Positions 35,020 to 49,444 of a stretch of DNA of 64,000 nt are shown here, in pieces. Location of the stretch: contig JALPQD010000044.1 of the NCBI GenBank assembly GCA_023101885.1, forward strand, positions 9,391,565-9,455,564. The letters run 5' to 3'. Source of the stretch: Typhlomys cinereus. Taxonomy: Eukaryota; Chordata; Mammalia; Rodentia; Platacanthomyidae. The position numbers and the translations under genes were made by a program. Under the pieces are notes generated by a model, which was not told the origin of the DNA, did not search any database, and worked only from the letters and a program-made list of their open reading frames with translations. Numbering within the stretch: position 1 is the first letter of the stretch; every line of letters starts with the position of its first letter.

Positions 35020-36116
35020 TAACTGTTTGTAACTGCCAAGGATCACGGGTAATTTCAGGAATCATCCTGGATGGCTTTTCCTGGGCCAGAAGTATTAGGC
35101 CACTGCCCTTTCCACGTGGTGTTTTTATGTGGGACCTGGGATCTGAACTCAGGTCCTTCTGCTTCCTAAACATAACCCCTGAGTCATGTTTCCAGCCCAT
35201 TTTTTTTAAAAAACTTTGTTTACTTATGTATTTAGTTTTTGTGTAGAGTACCTTGTTACATAGCCCAACCTGGTCTAGCACTGTGGTCCTGTTTTTTTGT
35301 TTTGTTTTTGTTTTTTTCTTAACTGTCCTGTTGCTAAGATTACAGATCCATGGCATTGTGCATTTTGAGTTTGTTTTTCAGACAGAGCATTACTCTAGTT
35401 CAGGCTAGCCCATAGCTTACTCTACATACCAGGGATTGCCATGCTTATGTGTCTCTGTTTTGAGTGCTGGAGTTACAGCCATGAGATCATCTGTATAATT
35501 TTGAAGGAGAAATAACTTACGTATTTCTGAGCTCTGCATGTTATATATAAATACTACATGGTCACATATTTGGAGACCTGAGATTGTTAACTAAGGGAAT
35601 TGCATATTTTCCTCAGTTGTCTTCATTTTGAGATTGTTTCAGTGTGACATTGTACTATCAAAATAGATGAGCCCCTACTTGTCTTGCTAAAAATTTCTTG
35701 CTTCAGCTATCCAGGGATAAAAGCATTTCCACATTTTATAACTGGAAAAAAATATAGATATGTTGTAGTTGATGTTTCTCTATTATGGATAATTTTGAGT
35801 TTATACTCTTAATATATCCCTATACTGGGTAAGAATCCAGTTGAGTTTTGTCCATTTGTGTGGACATAGACTCTTGTCTTGTTTTATAGTTCTTCATTGT
35901 ATAATGATATGCCACAAGGAGGATCTCTGAAACTTTTCAGGTTTCTATATTTTCTTTGATATTACGATCCACATTGTCAACAGTCTTATCATTATTATAT
36001 GTTATCATAGGTGTCAGTTGTACCCACGGCGTTCTCAGCAGCAACAAGTTCCTGTGGTGGATTTCCAAGCGGAACTGCAACAGGCCTTCTTAGCTGAGAC
36101 ACCAAGAGGTGGTTAA
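29464..36116 (+). CDS. SNURF: SNURF protein, spliced CDS (exons 1-3)
   Basis: Joining 29464-29477, 34692-34787 and 36011-36116 gives 216 bases: 71 residues plus TAA, the exact length of mammalian SNURF. The protein starts MERARDRLHL, has a basic stretch KRRR at residues 26-29 (a likely nuclear signal), a QQQQ run at 46-49 and ends with AETPRGG. All junctions are GT-AG and the phases agree. SNURF is a small basic nuclear protein of unclear function, encoded as the first cistron of the SNRPN mRNA and expressed only from the paternal allele. Residue 60 is Gln where I recall Arg in human. The start has g at -3 and G at +4, a good Kozak context. Confidence 0.95.
30681..30712 (+). promoter_or_regulatory. 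Paired YY1-type sites in intron 1
   Basis: 'aagatggccgc' at 30702-30712 fits the YY1 consensus core (AAGATGGCGGC), and 'cgccattgt' at 30682-30690 is a second core in reverse orientation. YY1 and other factors are reported at regulatory sites in the human SNRPN promoter/intron 1 region. Another GATGGCG core lies at 30365-30371. Confidence 0.55.
32622..32800 (+). mobile_element. B2-like SINE
   Basis: 'ggagccagggagataactca' head, body with 'ttgacctctgacctgtaacc', and 'aataaaaaaatt' at the end, the B2 layout. Diverged. Confidence 0.65.
32880..32934. repeat. (TG)n microsatellite
   Basis: TG array with two TA interruptions. It precedes a reverse B1. Confidence 0.95.
34405..34622 (-). mobile_element. 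B4-type SINE (ID + B1), reverse
   Basis: Reverse B1 body ('ctcagtctggcctaacattc', 'ggcattacaggcatgtacca') followed by a reverse ID head ('cccagggcttcatgcttagc'). It ends only about 70 bases before exon 2. Confidence 0.75.
34692..34787 (+). CDS. SNURF: SNURF coding exon 2
   Basis: Ninety-six bases between the acceptor 'ttctttttttag' (ag at 34690-34691) and the donor gtaagt at 34788. It encodes RDRLHLRRTTEQHVPEVEVQ and on to the split Glu codon before the cysteine. The length, a multiple of three, keeps phase 2 on both sides. Confidence 0.96.
34788..36010 (+). other. Intron 2
   Basis: 1.2 kb. Contains a TTTA-rich tract at about 34925-34985, a (TG)n array at 34986-35013 that is the tail of a reverse CA-tailed SINE (to about 35200), and reverse B1 pieces at about 35215-35350 and 35370-35490. 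Confidence 0.85.
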
Positions 36117-36160
36117 AGCAGTATTTAAACATCTGGATAGCCGATTTCAAGAAAAAACAG
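36011..36160 (+). CDS. SNURF: SNURF coding exon 3 plus intercistronic leader
   Basis: The acceptor is 'gttatcatag' and coding continues CQLYPRRSQQQQVPVVDFQ to TAA at 36114-36116. The exon then runs 44 bases further to the donor gttaga at 36161. This tail and the first 145 bases of exon 4 form the 189-base spacer between the SNURF stop and the SmN start, and it contains no ATG. Confidence 0.95.
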
Positions 36161-36535
36161 GTTAGAATTTAAAAAGTTAACATTTAAAAAGTTAAGATTA
36201 ATTGTTCATTTTTCTCTGTTACACACCTCAGCCTTAGACTCACAAAAGTAATATAATGAACAAAAAGCAAAGCAATTAGAAGGATGAGCTTAACAGATTT
36301 GCTGATATTTGTGTCATGCATGTATCTTTTAGTATTTGGTGTGAGTTAAGTATATTTTACTCAAATTTTTCTTTTCTATGGACTTTCAGTTTTATAGAGA
36401 AAATCACTAGAAATGGGCATTCATTGTTAATTTGTTTTTGTGGGCTTTTGATTTTCGTATGTTAAAATTGTACAAAGTATGGTGTTTGTTTTTTCACACT
36501 CAAGAAATAATGGGATGCTTAGAAGTACACACTCC

Positions 36536-36751
36536 AGGGGCTGGAGAGGTGGCTCAGGGGTTAAGCCTCTGTCTTGCAGGCAGAAGGTCCTGAGTTTGGA
36601 TCCTAGACCACACATATAGACTCCAGGCAGAAGCGGGGTGGCCTGTGCTTCTGGTCCTGGTAGGGCAGAGCCTGTGAATCCCAAGGCAAAGTAAACAAGG
36701 AGGAGGTGGAGGTGGTCCATGGTAGTTCCCGAATTCGTCCGTGGTTCTACA

Positions 36752-36787
<36 letters not shown>

Positions 36788-36864
36788 ACACACACACACA
36801 CGCACGCACACACATCCATATACCCACAATTGAATAAATAATAATAATAAAAAATTGAAAAAAA
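36536..36864 (+). mobile_element. Full-length CA-tailed B2-like SINE with TSD
   Basis: Head 'ggggctggagaggtggctca', about 200-base body, (CA)n at 36750-36811, then 'gaataaataataataataa' with an AATAAA signal and a short A tail. The flanks 36521-36535 and 36865-36879 are similar ('agaagta' plus a diverged second half), a target duplication with a few changes. This is the best-preserved copy in the window and shows that the CA run is internal to the tail, upstream of the A-rich end. Confidence 0.85.
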
Positions 36865-37924
36865 AGAAGTAATACTCCAATAGTAGTCATTTTAATTATA
36901 ACTCAGTAGGCATAACATAAATAATATTGTAAATATATATCACATATTAGCTGTCAGTGATGAAGAATGTATTTTCCACAGTAATTTAATGTTTATTGTT
37001 TTTCCTTTCTGTTTTGTCCTTATTTCTTTTCATCAGCATGAGACTCACTGTCATTTAGATTTTTTTTAATGAAAAAGCTGTCCTGCTGTGTTTTTCTTTT
37101 GCACTCATTTTGTTTGTTTTAAATTAGCTTACTTTCTAAGCTTTTCTATAAGAATTTGTATATTTCACATTCTTCTTCCATTCTCCATTTTTGGAGATAG
37201 GTCAGGTATGTAGTTGAGTAATGACCTTGAACTGTTGATTTCTCTGCCTCTACATCCTGAATGATCCATGCCTGACTTTTTCCAGTTTTAGTGGCATTTC
37301 AAGTAATTTGTGGCAATTCAAGTAATATGTATTAAAAAGTAGGAAAAAAGAAATAAGGACTGTATTTCACTTTTCTGTTAAGTTTTTTAGTTTTTTAACT
37401 ATTCCTCAGTTAATTATAACTGTAGCACAAATTTTGAAGTTAAGGGCATACTTTATTAATTACATGGACTTGGTGGTAAACTGGAAACTAATCTCTTTCC
37501 TTGAGTCGTTGCTCAGAGTAACAGGATTTTTTAGTGTCTACATATACAATGGTAGTAAAGGGATACTGTGAACCTCTCGTTAGTTTCAACTTTGGTTCTC
37601 CTTTCTCTTCTGTGGATTACAAGTAAGTGTGTGACCACATTAAATAAAAATTGATGTATTTACCTAGAAATTCGCTGACTCCTTACTTCAGGTAGAATAC
37701 AATAGCTGTGGTACTGACAGGACTGGCTAAGCTAACAAGAATGGATTTGGAGGAATCCCTAGGGTCTTGCCAATTATAGTCAATACTGTAGAAAGTATGA
37801 AGAAAGGGACCCTAGGGTTGCATATCACAAGCTCAAGAGACTTGGATGCAGTTTTAACAATTGACACCTTTTTCTTTTCATACTCAGAGCATCTACCTTC
37901 AATTCAAATTGTTTTATATTTAAT

Positions 37925-37925
37925 T

Positions 37926-37974
<49 letters not shown>

Positions 37975-38192
37975 CAGAGGGCACTGTGCATGCCCGTGGA
38001 GGTCCAAAGGTGATTTTGGGAATCATCCTGGGTTGTTCTACCTCTCTGGGGTTTCCCATGCTCCACCTTTCAGGGCCAGAAGTGCAAGCTGCCACCATTT
38101 CTGTCTGTGGTTACATGAAATCTAAGATCTGAATTCAGGTGCTTCTACTTGTGAAGTGGAGATTTAACCCCTGAGCCATCTCTTCAGTCCTT
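37925..38192 (-). mobile_element. CA-tailed SINE, reverse
   Basis: (TG)n at 37928-37972, body 'ggtccaaaggtgattttggg', reversed head ending 'ctgagccatctcttcagtcc'. This subtype differs in its 3' body from the 36.5 kb copy, so at least two subfamilies are present. Confidence 0.8.
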
Positions 38193-38267
38193 AAAAAATT
38201 TAAATGCTTTAAATTCCAACAATTTATATTTATGATGCCAGAAGCATAAAATTCAACAATATCAAAC

Positions 38268-38372
38268 TTGTCAAACCTGTGATCTCAACAGTCTAGACAA
38301 TAAGCAGGAGAGCATGAATTCAAGGCCAGCATAATCTCCACAGATAACCTGTTGCTTAAAAAAAAAAAAGAT
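38268..38372 (+). mobile_element. B1 SINE
   Basis: 'cctgtgatctcaacagtct' start, 'gcatgaattcaaggccagca' centre and an 11-base A tail. Confidence 0.7.
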
Positions 38373-40037
38373 GTTCTTACATTCTTAAAATGATTAATAA
38401 ATATGTGCTTACTTTTAGGCTATGTGGATAGGTTGCAAATAACACATGAACACATTAGGGTTCAAATCTAGGTCCTGATACATACTAAGCAATTACTCTA
38501 CTGACTCAGGTAGAGTTATTCGTGTGCATATGTGTCTGTATGTGTGTGTTAAAAAATTGAGGAAAGTGTTCTTTGGTTTAATTAGTATCATTATGCATGA
38601 ATATTTTACATTTGGTTGTATTTTCTCCTGGTGCTCATTGGTACTCATACATAATTTCTTACTGTGTCTCTGTAGAAACCTTCTATAGCTATAGAATTGA
38701 ATAGCTGTCAGTGAGTATTTATGTACACTAATATTTTCTGATCTTACTGTATATGTTTTTGCCAAGTTTGAGGGTCTTCTGGTTTTGGTTAATGGAGTTC
38801 TGCTTTTTAAAATTAAATTCAAAGAATTTAAAAATGTATAACTTCATATAAATTTAACAGTATTTTGGTTAGGGCTTTCTACTTTGTATTTTATTTTTGT
38901 TAATATTTTATTTGAAGGAGAGAGAGGAACACAGAAGAATGTGCATGCACGTTGTACTTTTACACAGTAGGCTGAGGCAGATCGCTCTGAAGTTCTGAAT
39001 CAGCTAGACTACATACCAGAGTTATGAGAAAGGTAGAATAGATGATGTCATTTCTTAAGAGAGCACACTAGCAAAGAAGAAAAGTTTAAGCTTATTATAC
39101 AATTAATATTCTTAACAGTTTCAGACCTTTTTTTTTATTTTCCATTTATTAGTGTTAGGGTTGAGTCAGGGATTAAGGTAGACAAGCTCTCTAATACTGA
39201 TCTAACATTACCGGTCCTTTTTTTTTTGGAGACATTCTCAAAAAGTTGTTCAGATTCTCCTTGAATAGTCATCTGTCTAGCAGTCCTTGAACTTGGGTGA
39301 GAATATTCCTGCTTCAGTCTCTCAAGTAACTGGCCTACAACTATCTGCATTGATGCTCAATTTGTACAGGAGTTTAGGAAAATTAATGATATTCTTGCTT
39401 CTTGAAGAAAGAATTGCCTGTTGTCATTTCAAAGAGGCTTTTTGGAATGAACATAAAAAATAAAATATGGGATACATACATTTTGGGAATGGAAATAATG
39501 AAGACTATTTCTGAAACATTCCTGGTGCGGGAGGCGGGAGAGACTAGAATTTGACTGAATATATGGGATATTCTGCATAGGTGAGGATCTGAGTTCATTC
39601 TCACAATACCTATGTAAAAAAAAAAGGACACATAGGTATATGTTTGTAATCCTAGTAGAGTCAGAAAGGCTGATTTTCGTGCTTTCTATTGAAGCAGTGA
39701 GCTTCAGGGTCAATAAGAGACTGTATCAATACATGAGGTAGATAGCTATTGAGGAAGACATATTACATAAGTCCTCTGCTTTCCATATAAGCACAATACA
39801 AACACACAGAGAAACACATACATGCAAATGTACATATACATTTCACGCAAGAACCTCTAGGTTTACTAAAATCCAGTGGGTTTCATGATGGATCAAATTG
39901 GTGATAAAATGAAGAAATAGGAAAATGTTTAGTTCATTGTTGATTATGGGAGTGTGAGAAGACACAATTTGTTTTGAAAATTACCTTTTTTGAACCATGC
40001 AGTTTCAAAGGTTACTATGATGTATTTTCCATTACAG

Positions 40038-40182
40038 GACCTGTCCGCTGTTGTGAAGCTTCTGCCAAGCTTGCTTTGTTTCTAGAAGGCTTGCATTATA
40101 GCTTAACTTATAGCAACCCCCCCCCCAGTACTACAAAACTTGAAAATTTCCTGTTGTTATTGGCTATTGTGGAACAACAATC

Positions 40183-40185
<3 letters not shown>
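40038..40185 (+). other. SNRPN: SNRPN exon 4: leader and SmN start codon
   Basis: 148 bases between the acceptor 'ttccattacag' and the donor gtaaga. The last three bases are the SmN initiator ATG (40183-40185), context a at -3 and A at +4, so adequate but not ideal. The first 145 bases lack any ATG. A nine-base C run lies inside. The long open frame spanning this exon (39974-40189) is a chance frame. Confidence 0.93.
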
Positions 40186-43359
<3,174 letters not shown>

Positions 43360-43495
43360 GAAGTTGCTGATCAAATCTGTCTTTCTCTTGCCCCTGCATT
43401 GCATATTGTGAAGTTGTGTGTAGCCTGTGAACCTTTTGTCCCCTCCTTCAGCATTAATTACAGCTAATAATAAATGCATAGAGCAATTAAATTGC
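43360..43495 (+). terminator. SNRPN: SNRPN 3' UTR and poly(A) site
   Basis: A short 3' UTR carries AATAAA at 43469-43474; cleavage is expected about 15-25 bases later. A second AATAAA at 43617-43622 could serve as an alternative end. In other mammals part of the transcription continues beyond this site into the snoRNA-host transcript. Confidence 0.85.
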
Positions 43496-43499
43496 AGTA

Positions 43500-45045
43500 C
43501 TGTTGTACATGCTTTTCTTTGTCTATTCGTTTCATAGAGGTTGAATTAAGACTATATTTATTTGGTCTTGAAATTATTGTGGATGAGGTAATGGCCTGTC
43601 CCTTTTAAGCTGTGAGAATAAAATGACTGAGGATTTGTTTCTCTGAGTTCTGACTTTCACTTTGTACACTAACTGTTACTAGTTAACCTTACAGATAAGA
43701 AGAATTAGGCCTGTGGAATTGTAACTGTGTCTGTTCACAAACATTGTACCCCTCACTTTAATGTGTTGCACTATCTTAAGGCAATGGAAATGATGAAAAG
43801 ATCTGTTAAAGCCACTTCTTTGGTTAAAGAAATTGTGGTACTATCATCTTCAATGGGTACTTAACTAAAATATTTAGAATATAAGTCACTTATTCAGAAG
43901 AAAGTTTAACTTTGTTGATCAGCTTTCATAGTGGTCTGTGATCAGCATAGAAGACCGTGGCCTAGAGTCAACTCTCCTGTCTGGTAAGTATTCAATTTTC
44001 AAATATGAAGCAAGATGATAGAGCTTAGTTTTGAGAAAGAGTTTGTATTGCTTCAGATAATTCATTATTAAAATAAAGATAGCATCCACAGTTTAATTGG
44101 CAAATTAAAATTCATATTATCTCTGCCTTCATTGCTTATATTGAGAATATAGACATGCATAAATTATATTTAAGTATGCCTTGATAGCTGATTTTAATTT
44201 GAATTTATATGTATAAATTTTTTGAAAGGGAGGAGTTTCATAAGTTTGTAACATTATTGAGTGGATTATCATTTATTCAACTATTTGATATATGTTGTTC
44301 ATCATCAACATATAGGTTACACATGACACACATGGCATTAATTCACATCTTCTACGTTTATGTGGGATTCAAGTATTAAACTCAGGTCATCTTACTTGTG
44401 ACAAGTTTCTATACCTGATGAACTGTATTGCCAACCAGAACTATATATTTTGTTAGGAATTAACATTTTAGTGTGATTTAGTATTAGAATTTAAATCTAT
44501 AATTTAAAACTGATAGGTTGACTGTAAATATATTTCTTGTTTTAAATCACTATTTGCAATTGCCTATCGTCTTAGGTATACCTTCTCTCTCTGTGTTCTA
44601 ATGCTTTCCCACCTACCTTATGTCTGAACTATGGCTTCCATGGATACTAGTTACCTCATTCTGAATAAACTAATAAATGAAAGGTGCAGAAAAAAGAAAG
44701 AAAAGCAAGCCATATGCATATCATGATACACATGTAGAACAGAGGAAAACTTTTAGAAGTTTGTTAATCCTTCACTATGTTGGCCTCAAGAACATACTGA
44801 GGTGCCAGCAAGTATTTCTACCTACTCACCAGCTTCTGTTTACCCATTAAATCCTTTCTCTGCAAATAGCAGTTACATCAGGACAATGGATCCATTAGTG
44901 TGATAATAATTGTCACTGACTTTAGATAATTTCTGGAAGTTTTTTTCTAGGGCTTATGGCCTTCATGTTGTAGGGAACATAAAGTACACAATGCTTTGTT
45001 AGTGTAGAAAATTTATGGAAGAGTCTTTTTAGAATGTACTACGAG
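43500..45045. other. Downstream region, possible host-transcript DNA
   Basis: No coding gene. A reverse B2-like SINE lies at about 44299-44445. The rest is AT-rich. By synteny with human and mouse this side is transcribed from the paternal allele, but no exon can be seen here. Confidence 0.5.
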
Positions 45046-45049
45046 AGCT

Positions 45050-45160
45050 GGAAGTATATTCTCCCACCATTTCTGCCCAATGTTTTTAAGTAGAATCTGA
45101 GATCTGAACTCTTTATGCTTACAAGGCAGAAGGTTAACCTCTGAGCCATCTCACCAGTTC
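45050..45160 (-). mobile_element. Older SINE fragment, reverse
   Basis: Reversed SINE body and head ('gagatctgaactctttatgc', 'tgagccatctcaccagttcc'). Its head end abuts the younger SINE to the right, which inserted at this place. Confidence 0.65.
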
Positions 45161-45175
45161 CAGATGCTTATCTTT

Positions 45176-45220
45176 TTTTTTATTCAATTGTGCATGTATG
45201 TGTGCGCGCATGTGTGTATG

Positions 45221-45294
<74 letters not shown>

Positions 45295-45498
45295 AAGAAC
45301 CACAGACGAAATCGGGAACCACCATGGATGCCTCCACCTCCTTGTTCACTCTGCCCCGGGATTCACAGGCTCCACCCTACCAGGAGCAGAAGCGTGCCCC
45401 GCTTCCGCCCGGTGTCTATACGTGGGGTCTAGGATCTGAACTCAGGACCTTCCGCCTGTAAGGCAGAGGCTTAACCCCTGAGCCACCTCTCCAGCCCC
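45176..45498 (-). mobile_element. Young CA-tailed SINE, reverse, exact 16-bp TSD
   Basis: Poly-T at 45172-45180, 'tattcaattgtgcat', a long TG-rich array (45196-45291), body 'ccacagacgaaatcgggaac' and reversed head ending 'gagccacctctccagccccc'. The direct repeats 45160-45175 and 45499-45514 are both 'ccagatgcttatcttt'. Same subfamily as the copy at 36.5 kb. Confidence 0.9.
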
Positions 45499-45639
45499 CC
45501 AGATGCTTATCTTTGAAAAGATATTTTGGAATGAAAGTATCATTCTTTGGTGCCCACATTTTTCTAGACATTGTGAAATTTGCTGATAAATGGATTAGAA
45601 AACAACCTGGCATATACCTTTTTGTAGAATTCAGTACAT

Positions 45640-45792
45640 CTAGGATATGGCTGGCAAGATATGAGCTGGTAGTTGCCTGCTCACTAAATCTGGGAACCTG
45701 AATTTGTCTGTGTTCATTCCTTAGGAGCACACATGGTGGAAGAAAGCGGTGGCCTCTGACCTCCATACAATGTACCATGGCATACATGTGTA
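45640..45792 (+). mobile_element. B2-like SINE
   Basis: 'ggctggcaagatatgagctg' head and 'ggtggcctctgacctccata' body, typical of B2-related elements. Diverged. Confidence 0.65.
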
Positions 45793-45796
45793 GTTT

Positions 45797-45858
45797 ATCA
45801 TGACACAGATTTCAAAATGATTTCAAAATTGGATCTTCAAGTGACACTTTGAAATCTG
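45797..45858 (+). ncRNA. Possible decayed C/D snoRNA relic (SNORD107-like)
   Basis: The text 'tcatgacacag', then 'atgatttcaaaatt', then 'tgacactttgaaatc' resembles, as far as I can recall it, the order of segments in human SNORD107, which sits about 3 kb downstream of SNRPN. Here box C has lost bases (TGACAC instead of TGATGA) and the D box is TTGA instead of CTGA, so it is probably non-functional if it is homologous. The resemblance rests on memory and partly on simple AT-rich sequence. Confidence 0.25.
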
Positions 45859-45894
45859 GCCTATTCCTCAGAACACTATGTTTCTTAAAGTATT

Positions 45895-46025
45895 GACTTA
45901 TTTGGGGATGTTGGCACATACATCCCCAAATCTGAAATCCCAATTGTGAGATTGAGGCAGGAGGGTTTTCAAATTCCAGGCCATTTTGTAACTCATTTCC
46001 TTGCTCTTTCAGAAAACAAAACCTG
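45895..46025 (+). mobile_element. B1 SINE
   Basis: 'gaaatcccaattgtgagatt' and 'ttcaaattccaggccatttt', ending in an A-rich tail. Confidence 0.6.
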
Positions 46026-46880
46026 AAAGTGATCATGGTTTGTATTTATAAGTCTGAATATTTAGAACTTATAGCTGTTTTAATTTTATATTCCAAATTT
46101 CTCCACTATCTTTTATTTTCATCTGATATTTTGAGGTTATTTCTTTTCTGCATTTTGTATTTTGATGAAACCTAAGAGGAATTTCTGTAGGATCACAGGG
46201 AACAGGCATCCGGTAAGATAAAAATGAAACTTAACAACTCTTAAAATGTAAAGTACCAGAGTTGTAGGATTCTACATAATACAGGAAAACAGGCTAATGA
46301 TTACAGGTTATGTTATGGACTCCAGTTAGTATTAAGAGTGTTTGCTTTTTTGTTTGACCTTTACCTGATAAACTTGTTCTGGTTCCAGCATAGAGCACAT
46401 GGTACCAAGTAATGGCCAAGTGAATAACAGCACTACTAATTTTTGTTAGAAAAAAACTTTTTTAAGTATTTTACATTTATTTCCTTATGGAATATCTGTG
46501 ATAAGAATCTGACTATTTATTATCAGATATTATATTGTAACATACAATCACCTGTAATTTACCAACTGAGCAGCCCTTATTTTGGGTATTACTGAGGCAG
46601 AGTAACTATGATTTATTTGGGAAGTTTTATTTCATTTTTGTTAAACAGTGAAAATCAACAAGATTATTATGAGTTTAAAATGGTATAGAAGTATTGGAAT
46701 TAAAGATTTGAATATACATCTGCTAAGCAAATAATAGAATTGCAAATATTCATGACATACAAGCAGAAATGCTATTGCACATGGCCTAATGCAAGGAGAA
46801 TGCATCAAATAGTTCTAGTAGCTTTCTCACACAGAATCATGTATTTGATATTGTATGTTTAAAGTGTACACACCAGCAGC
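46026..46880. other. Downstream region, no gene seen
   Basis: AT-rich, without a recognisable repeat or RNA gene. Confidence 0.5.
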
Positions 46881-46896
46881 AGTTATACACACCAGC

Positions 46897-46974
46897 ATTC
46901 ACCCATTAAATATGCACATATATTCATGTCATATCCATAATTCATTATGTAATAAATGCTTCATATCTAAAATA
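46897..46974 (+). repeat. 78-bp direct repeat, copy 1
   Basis: Identical over 78 bases to 47276-47353; similarity extends about 20 bases further upstream with mismatches. The copies are 379 bases apart, start to start. Confidence 0.95.
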
Positions 46975-47129
46975 TGTTTAAAGTACAAGCATACTGAGTG
47001 ATATTGTCATGATTTACAGATCACAGAAATAAACCTGAAATAGTAAGAGTAACAATTTTACTAATTTATATTTATACTGTACAATATTTTTGGACTTCAG
47101 ACGCAATATGTCTCTAAAGTTACACATTT

Positions 47130-47270
47130 CTGGGCTGGTGAGAAGACTGAGTGGGTAGATTGAGACTGCTTGCCATATGACCCTGATGACCTTGGTTCAA
47201 TTCCCCAAATTGTCCTCTGATCTCCACATGACCACTGTGGCAGCTCACCCACTCATAGCAGTTATAAACA
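47130..47270 (+). mobile_element. B2-like SINE between the direct repeats
   Basis: 'gggctggtgagaagactgag' head, 'gaccttggttcaattcccca' B-box region and 'tgtcctctgatctccacatg' body. Its 3' end passes into the second copy of the 78-bp repeat. Confidence 0.75.
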
Positions 47271-47275
47271 CACAC

Positions 47276-47353
47276 ATTCACCCATTAAATATGCACATAT
47301 ATTCATGTCATATCCATAATTCATTATGTAATAAATGCTTCATATCTAAAATA
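47276..47353 (+). repeat. 78-bp direct repeat, copy 2
   Basis: Exact copy of 46897-46974, located directly after a SINE. Confidence 0.95.
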
Positions 47354-49440
47354 CTGATGATAATCATCCTTCAGCAAATTATGGTCATCTTTTCTCTGGT
47401 GGATGATTTTTAACATTGATGACTGAAAGATCAGAATAATCATTAGTATTAAATTCTATGTGTTGATTTCTTAATTTATATTATATCAGTTAACATTTCT
47501 TTTCATTAATAGTTCTTTTAGAGCATGCAATACTGTCTGATAATATTTTTCCCACTGTCTGCCTTCTTTCAAAATTGTATTTCTTCATCGCAAACACTGA
47601 CGCTCTTTTCCCAGCCATTCTATCTCCATCTAAATACATTTCAGAAGCCTTTACCACATCTTCACCAGGAAGTATCTTCATATAGAGAAGTAACCCCATA
47701 TGTCTTGGTGTTATCACAAGATTAATATATGTTAATTTATTAATAGTGTTATGTTCAGCCTTTACTTATCTTACTTTTCTGGTACATGGATCACATCTGA
47801 AGTTTTGAACAATTAAACATTTATGAGGGATATTGGATTTATCTTTTCCGTAATTGTTGACTTATTAACCATTATCCATGAATCATAGTTGTTCTTTTTT
47901 TCATAGTTGTTATGTACTTCATAGAATTGAGTTATTTCCTATCTTTTGAGACTTTGATTTATTCTGCAACAAGGAGGATCATACTATTTACTGTCAAAAA
48001 ATTGTCAATTTAAAAGTTACTTACACTCATTGGAACAATCACCATCTTGTCCAGTTATAAGTTTACAATGTTTTCTTTATTGGACAAGTAAGATAGTTCA
48101 CTATGTAAGGTGCTTACTAGACAACCATAGCAATCTGAGGTCTAACCCTAGAACCTGCATGAGATAGGAAGAAACATTGAGCCTACCAAATTGTCTTCTG
48201 ACCTCCATATACCTTCAAACACACTTCTTTTCCTTCCCCATAATTAAAAATAAAATTGTTTTCATACTTTTTCTAATAGTAAGCCAAAAGTTTCAGTTAG
48301 TCATTTAGCTGGTTGTGTTGGAATACAGTATCAGAGGATGGCTTCAAGTATAGCCTATTATTTATGGTGAGTTCCAGGCTAGCCAGCGCTACATTGTGAA
48401 CCTTGAATCAAAAAGAAGAAAAGTGCAGTATTCATTGATAGTAGTATCTTGAAAAATATTTTTCTCAAGAATAATGAGCTTCAAATAATTGGTATAAATA
48501 TTATAAACACATTTGTTGTTATATTTGTTATATTATTGCATTCATGGAATTGAATGTAAAATTGAACAGCCACCTAACTCCCTTAGACACTAATAAGAGA
48601 GTCAGTTAGCCTGTGCTTAGTTGATTATTCTCTTGGCTATCAAAGTCTTCAATGGAGTTGATATACTTTCCCAAGATAATGCCATTTTTTCTACATTAGA
48701 TTAGTGTTATCATTAGTTGACTCACTAAGATTTGCTAGATAGCTTCTTGAAACATCTGTATCAACATTGCACTTTTTATTATGGTGTTGGATTTGTTTCC
48801 TAAACCTCATGAGCAAGTTTACAATCTTTCTACTGCTGCTTCCTTCTTTTAACATTTATAGGGCTGAGGTGAAACAGGTTTTACTTAAGGGTAATATTTG
48901 TCTTAAGAAAATATTCTTTCCAGACCAGCAAAACATAAATACATTTCTTGTCATTCTTGTAATTAGTGGGGCAGTACTTTTAAATTCTCTCTGGAAGTTT
49001 TGTAAATGTCAGGTCTTGGTTAATAACTTACAATGATTTTAAGTCTTTAAAGTTGCATCTACTTAGAGGTGATTGTATTCATTTGGATACTTAAAGAACA
49101 TTGTAGGGTGATTACTAGGCTTCTTTGAATATCTTATCTTCTCAGAATACGAAGCTTGAGGAAAAGGAACGGTGACAACAGTCATTGAGAAGGAAAGTTC
49201 AGTCAATTATATTTAGAAGGATGAGATTTATGACAAACAAATGTTGATATCAAAGTGAGTGCTTACAGTTCATCACCAAAGATAGTAATTGAAAATTTGG
49301 AAAGGTTTTAACATGTGAGTTTACCACATGATACGGAAAATTTTAGATCTAGGCCTGCTTAACAAAGGCGGCCATTGTGAAAAATAAAGTAAAGCCAAGG
49401 AAAGTGAGGTGTATCTATCATATCCTTATATGCCTATTTT
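47354..49440. other. Downstream region with old SINEs
   Basis: A B2-like SINE lies at about 48085-48250 and a forward B1 at about 48300-48425. No gene is seen elsewhere. Open frames at 47490-47717 and 48767-49036 have no motif. Confidence 0.5.
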
Positions 49441-49444
49441 TTAT

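Larger units (their letters stand above)
36161..40037 (+). other. Intron 3
   Basis: 3.9 kb. Contains two CA-tailed SINEs of opposite orientation (36536-36864 and 37925-38192), a forward B1 (38268-38372), and reverse B1-like pieces at about 37190-37280 and 39225-39350. The remainder is AT-rich without recognisable features. Confidence 0.85.

Noticed and set aside
36536..36600. tRNA-like heads with A and B boxes
   Set aside because: They belong to SINEs. No cloverleaf with acceptor and anticodon stems forms, so they are not tRNA genes.
43785..43870. ATGATGA near 43790 as a snoRNA box C
   Set aside because: No CTGA at a suitable distance and no closing stem.
47349..47435. TGATGA at 47355 and CTGA at about 47425, a possible C/D pair
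   Set aside because: No terminal stem pairs around them, and the left box follows directly on the end of the duplicated 78-bp repeat.
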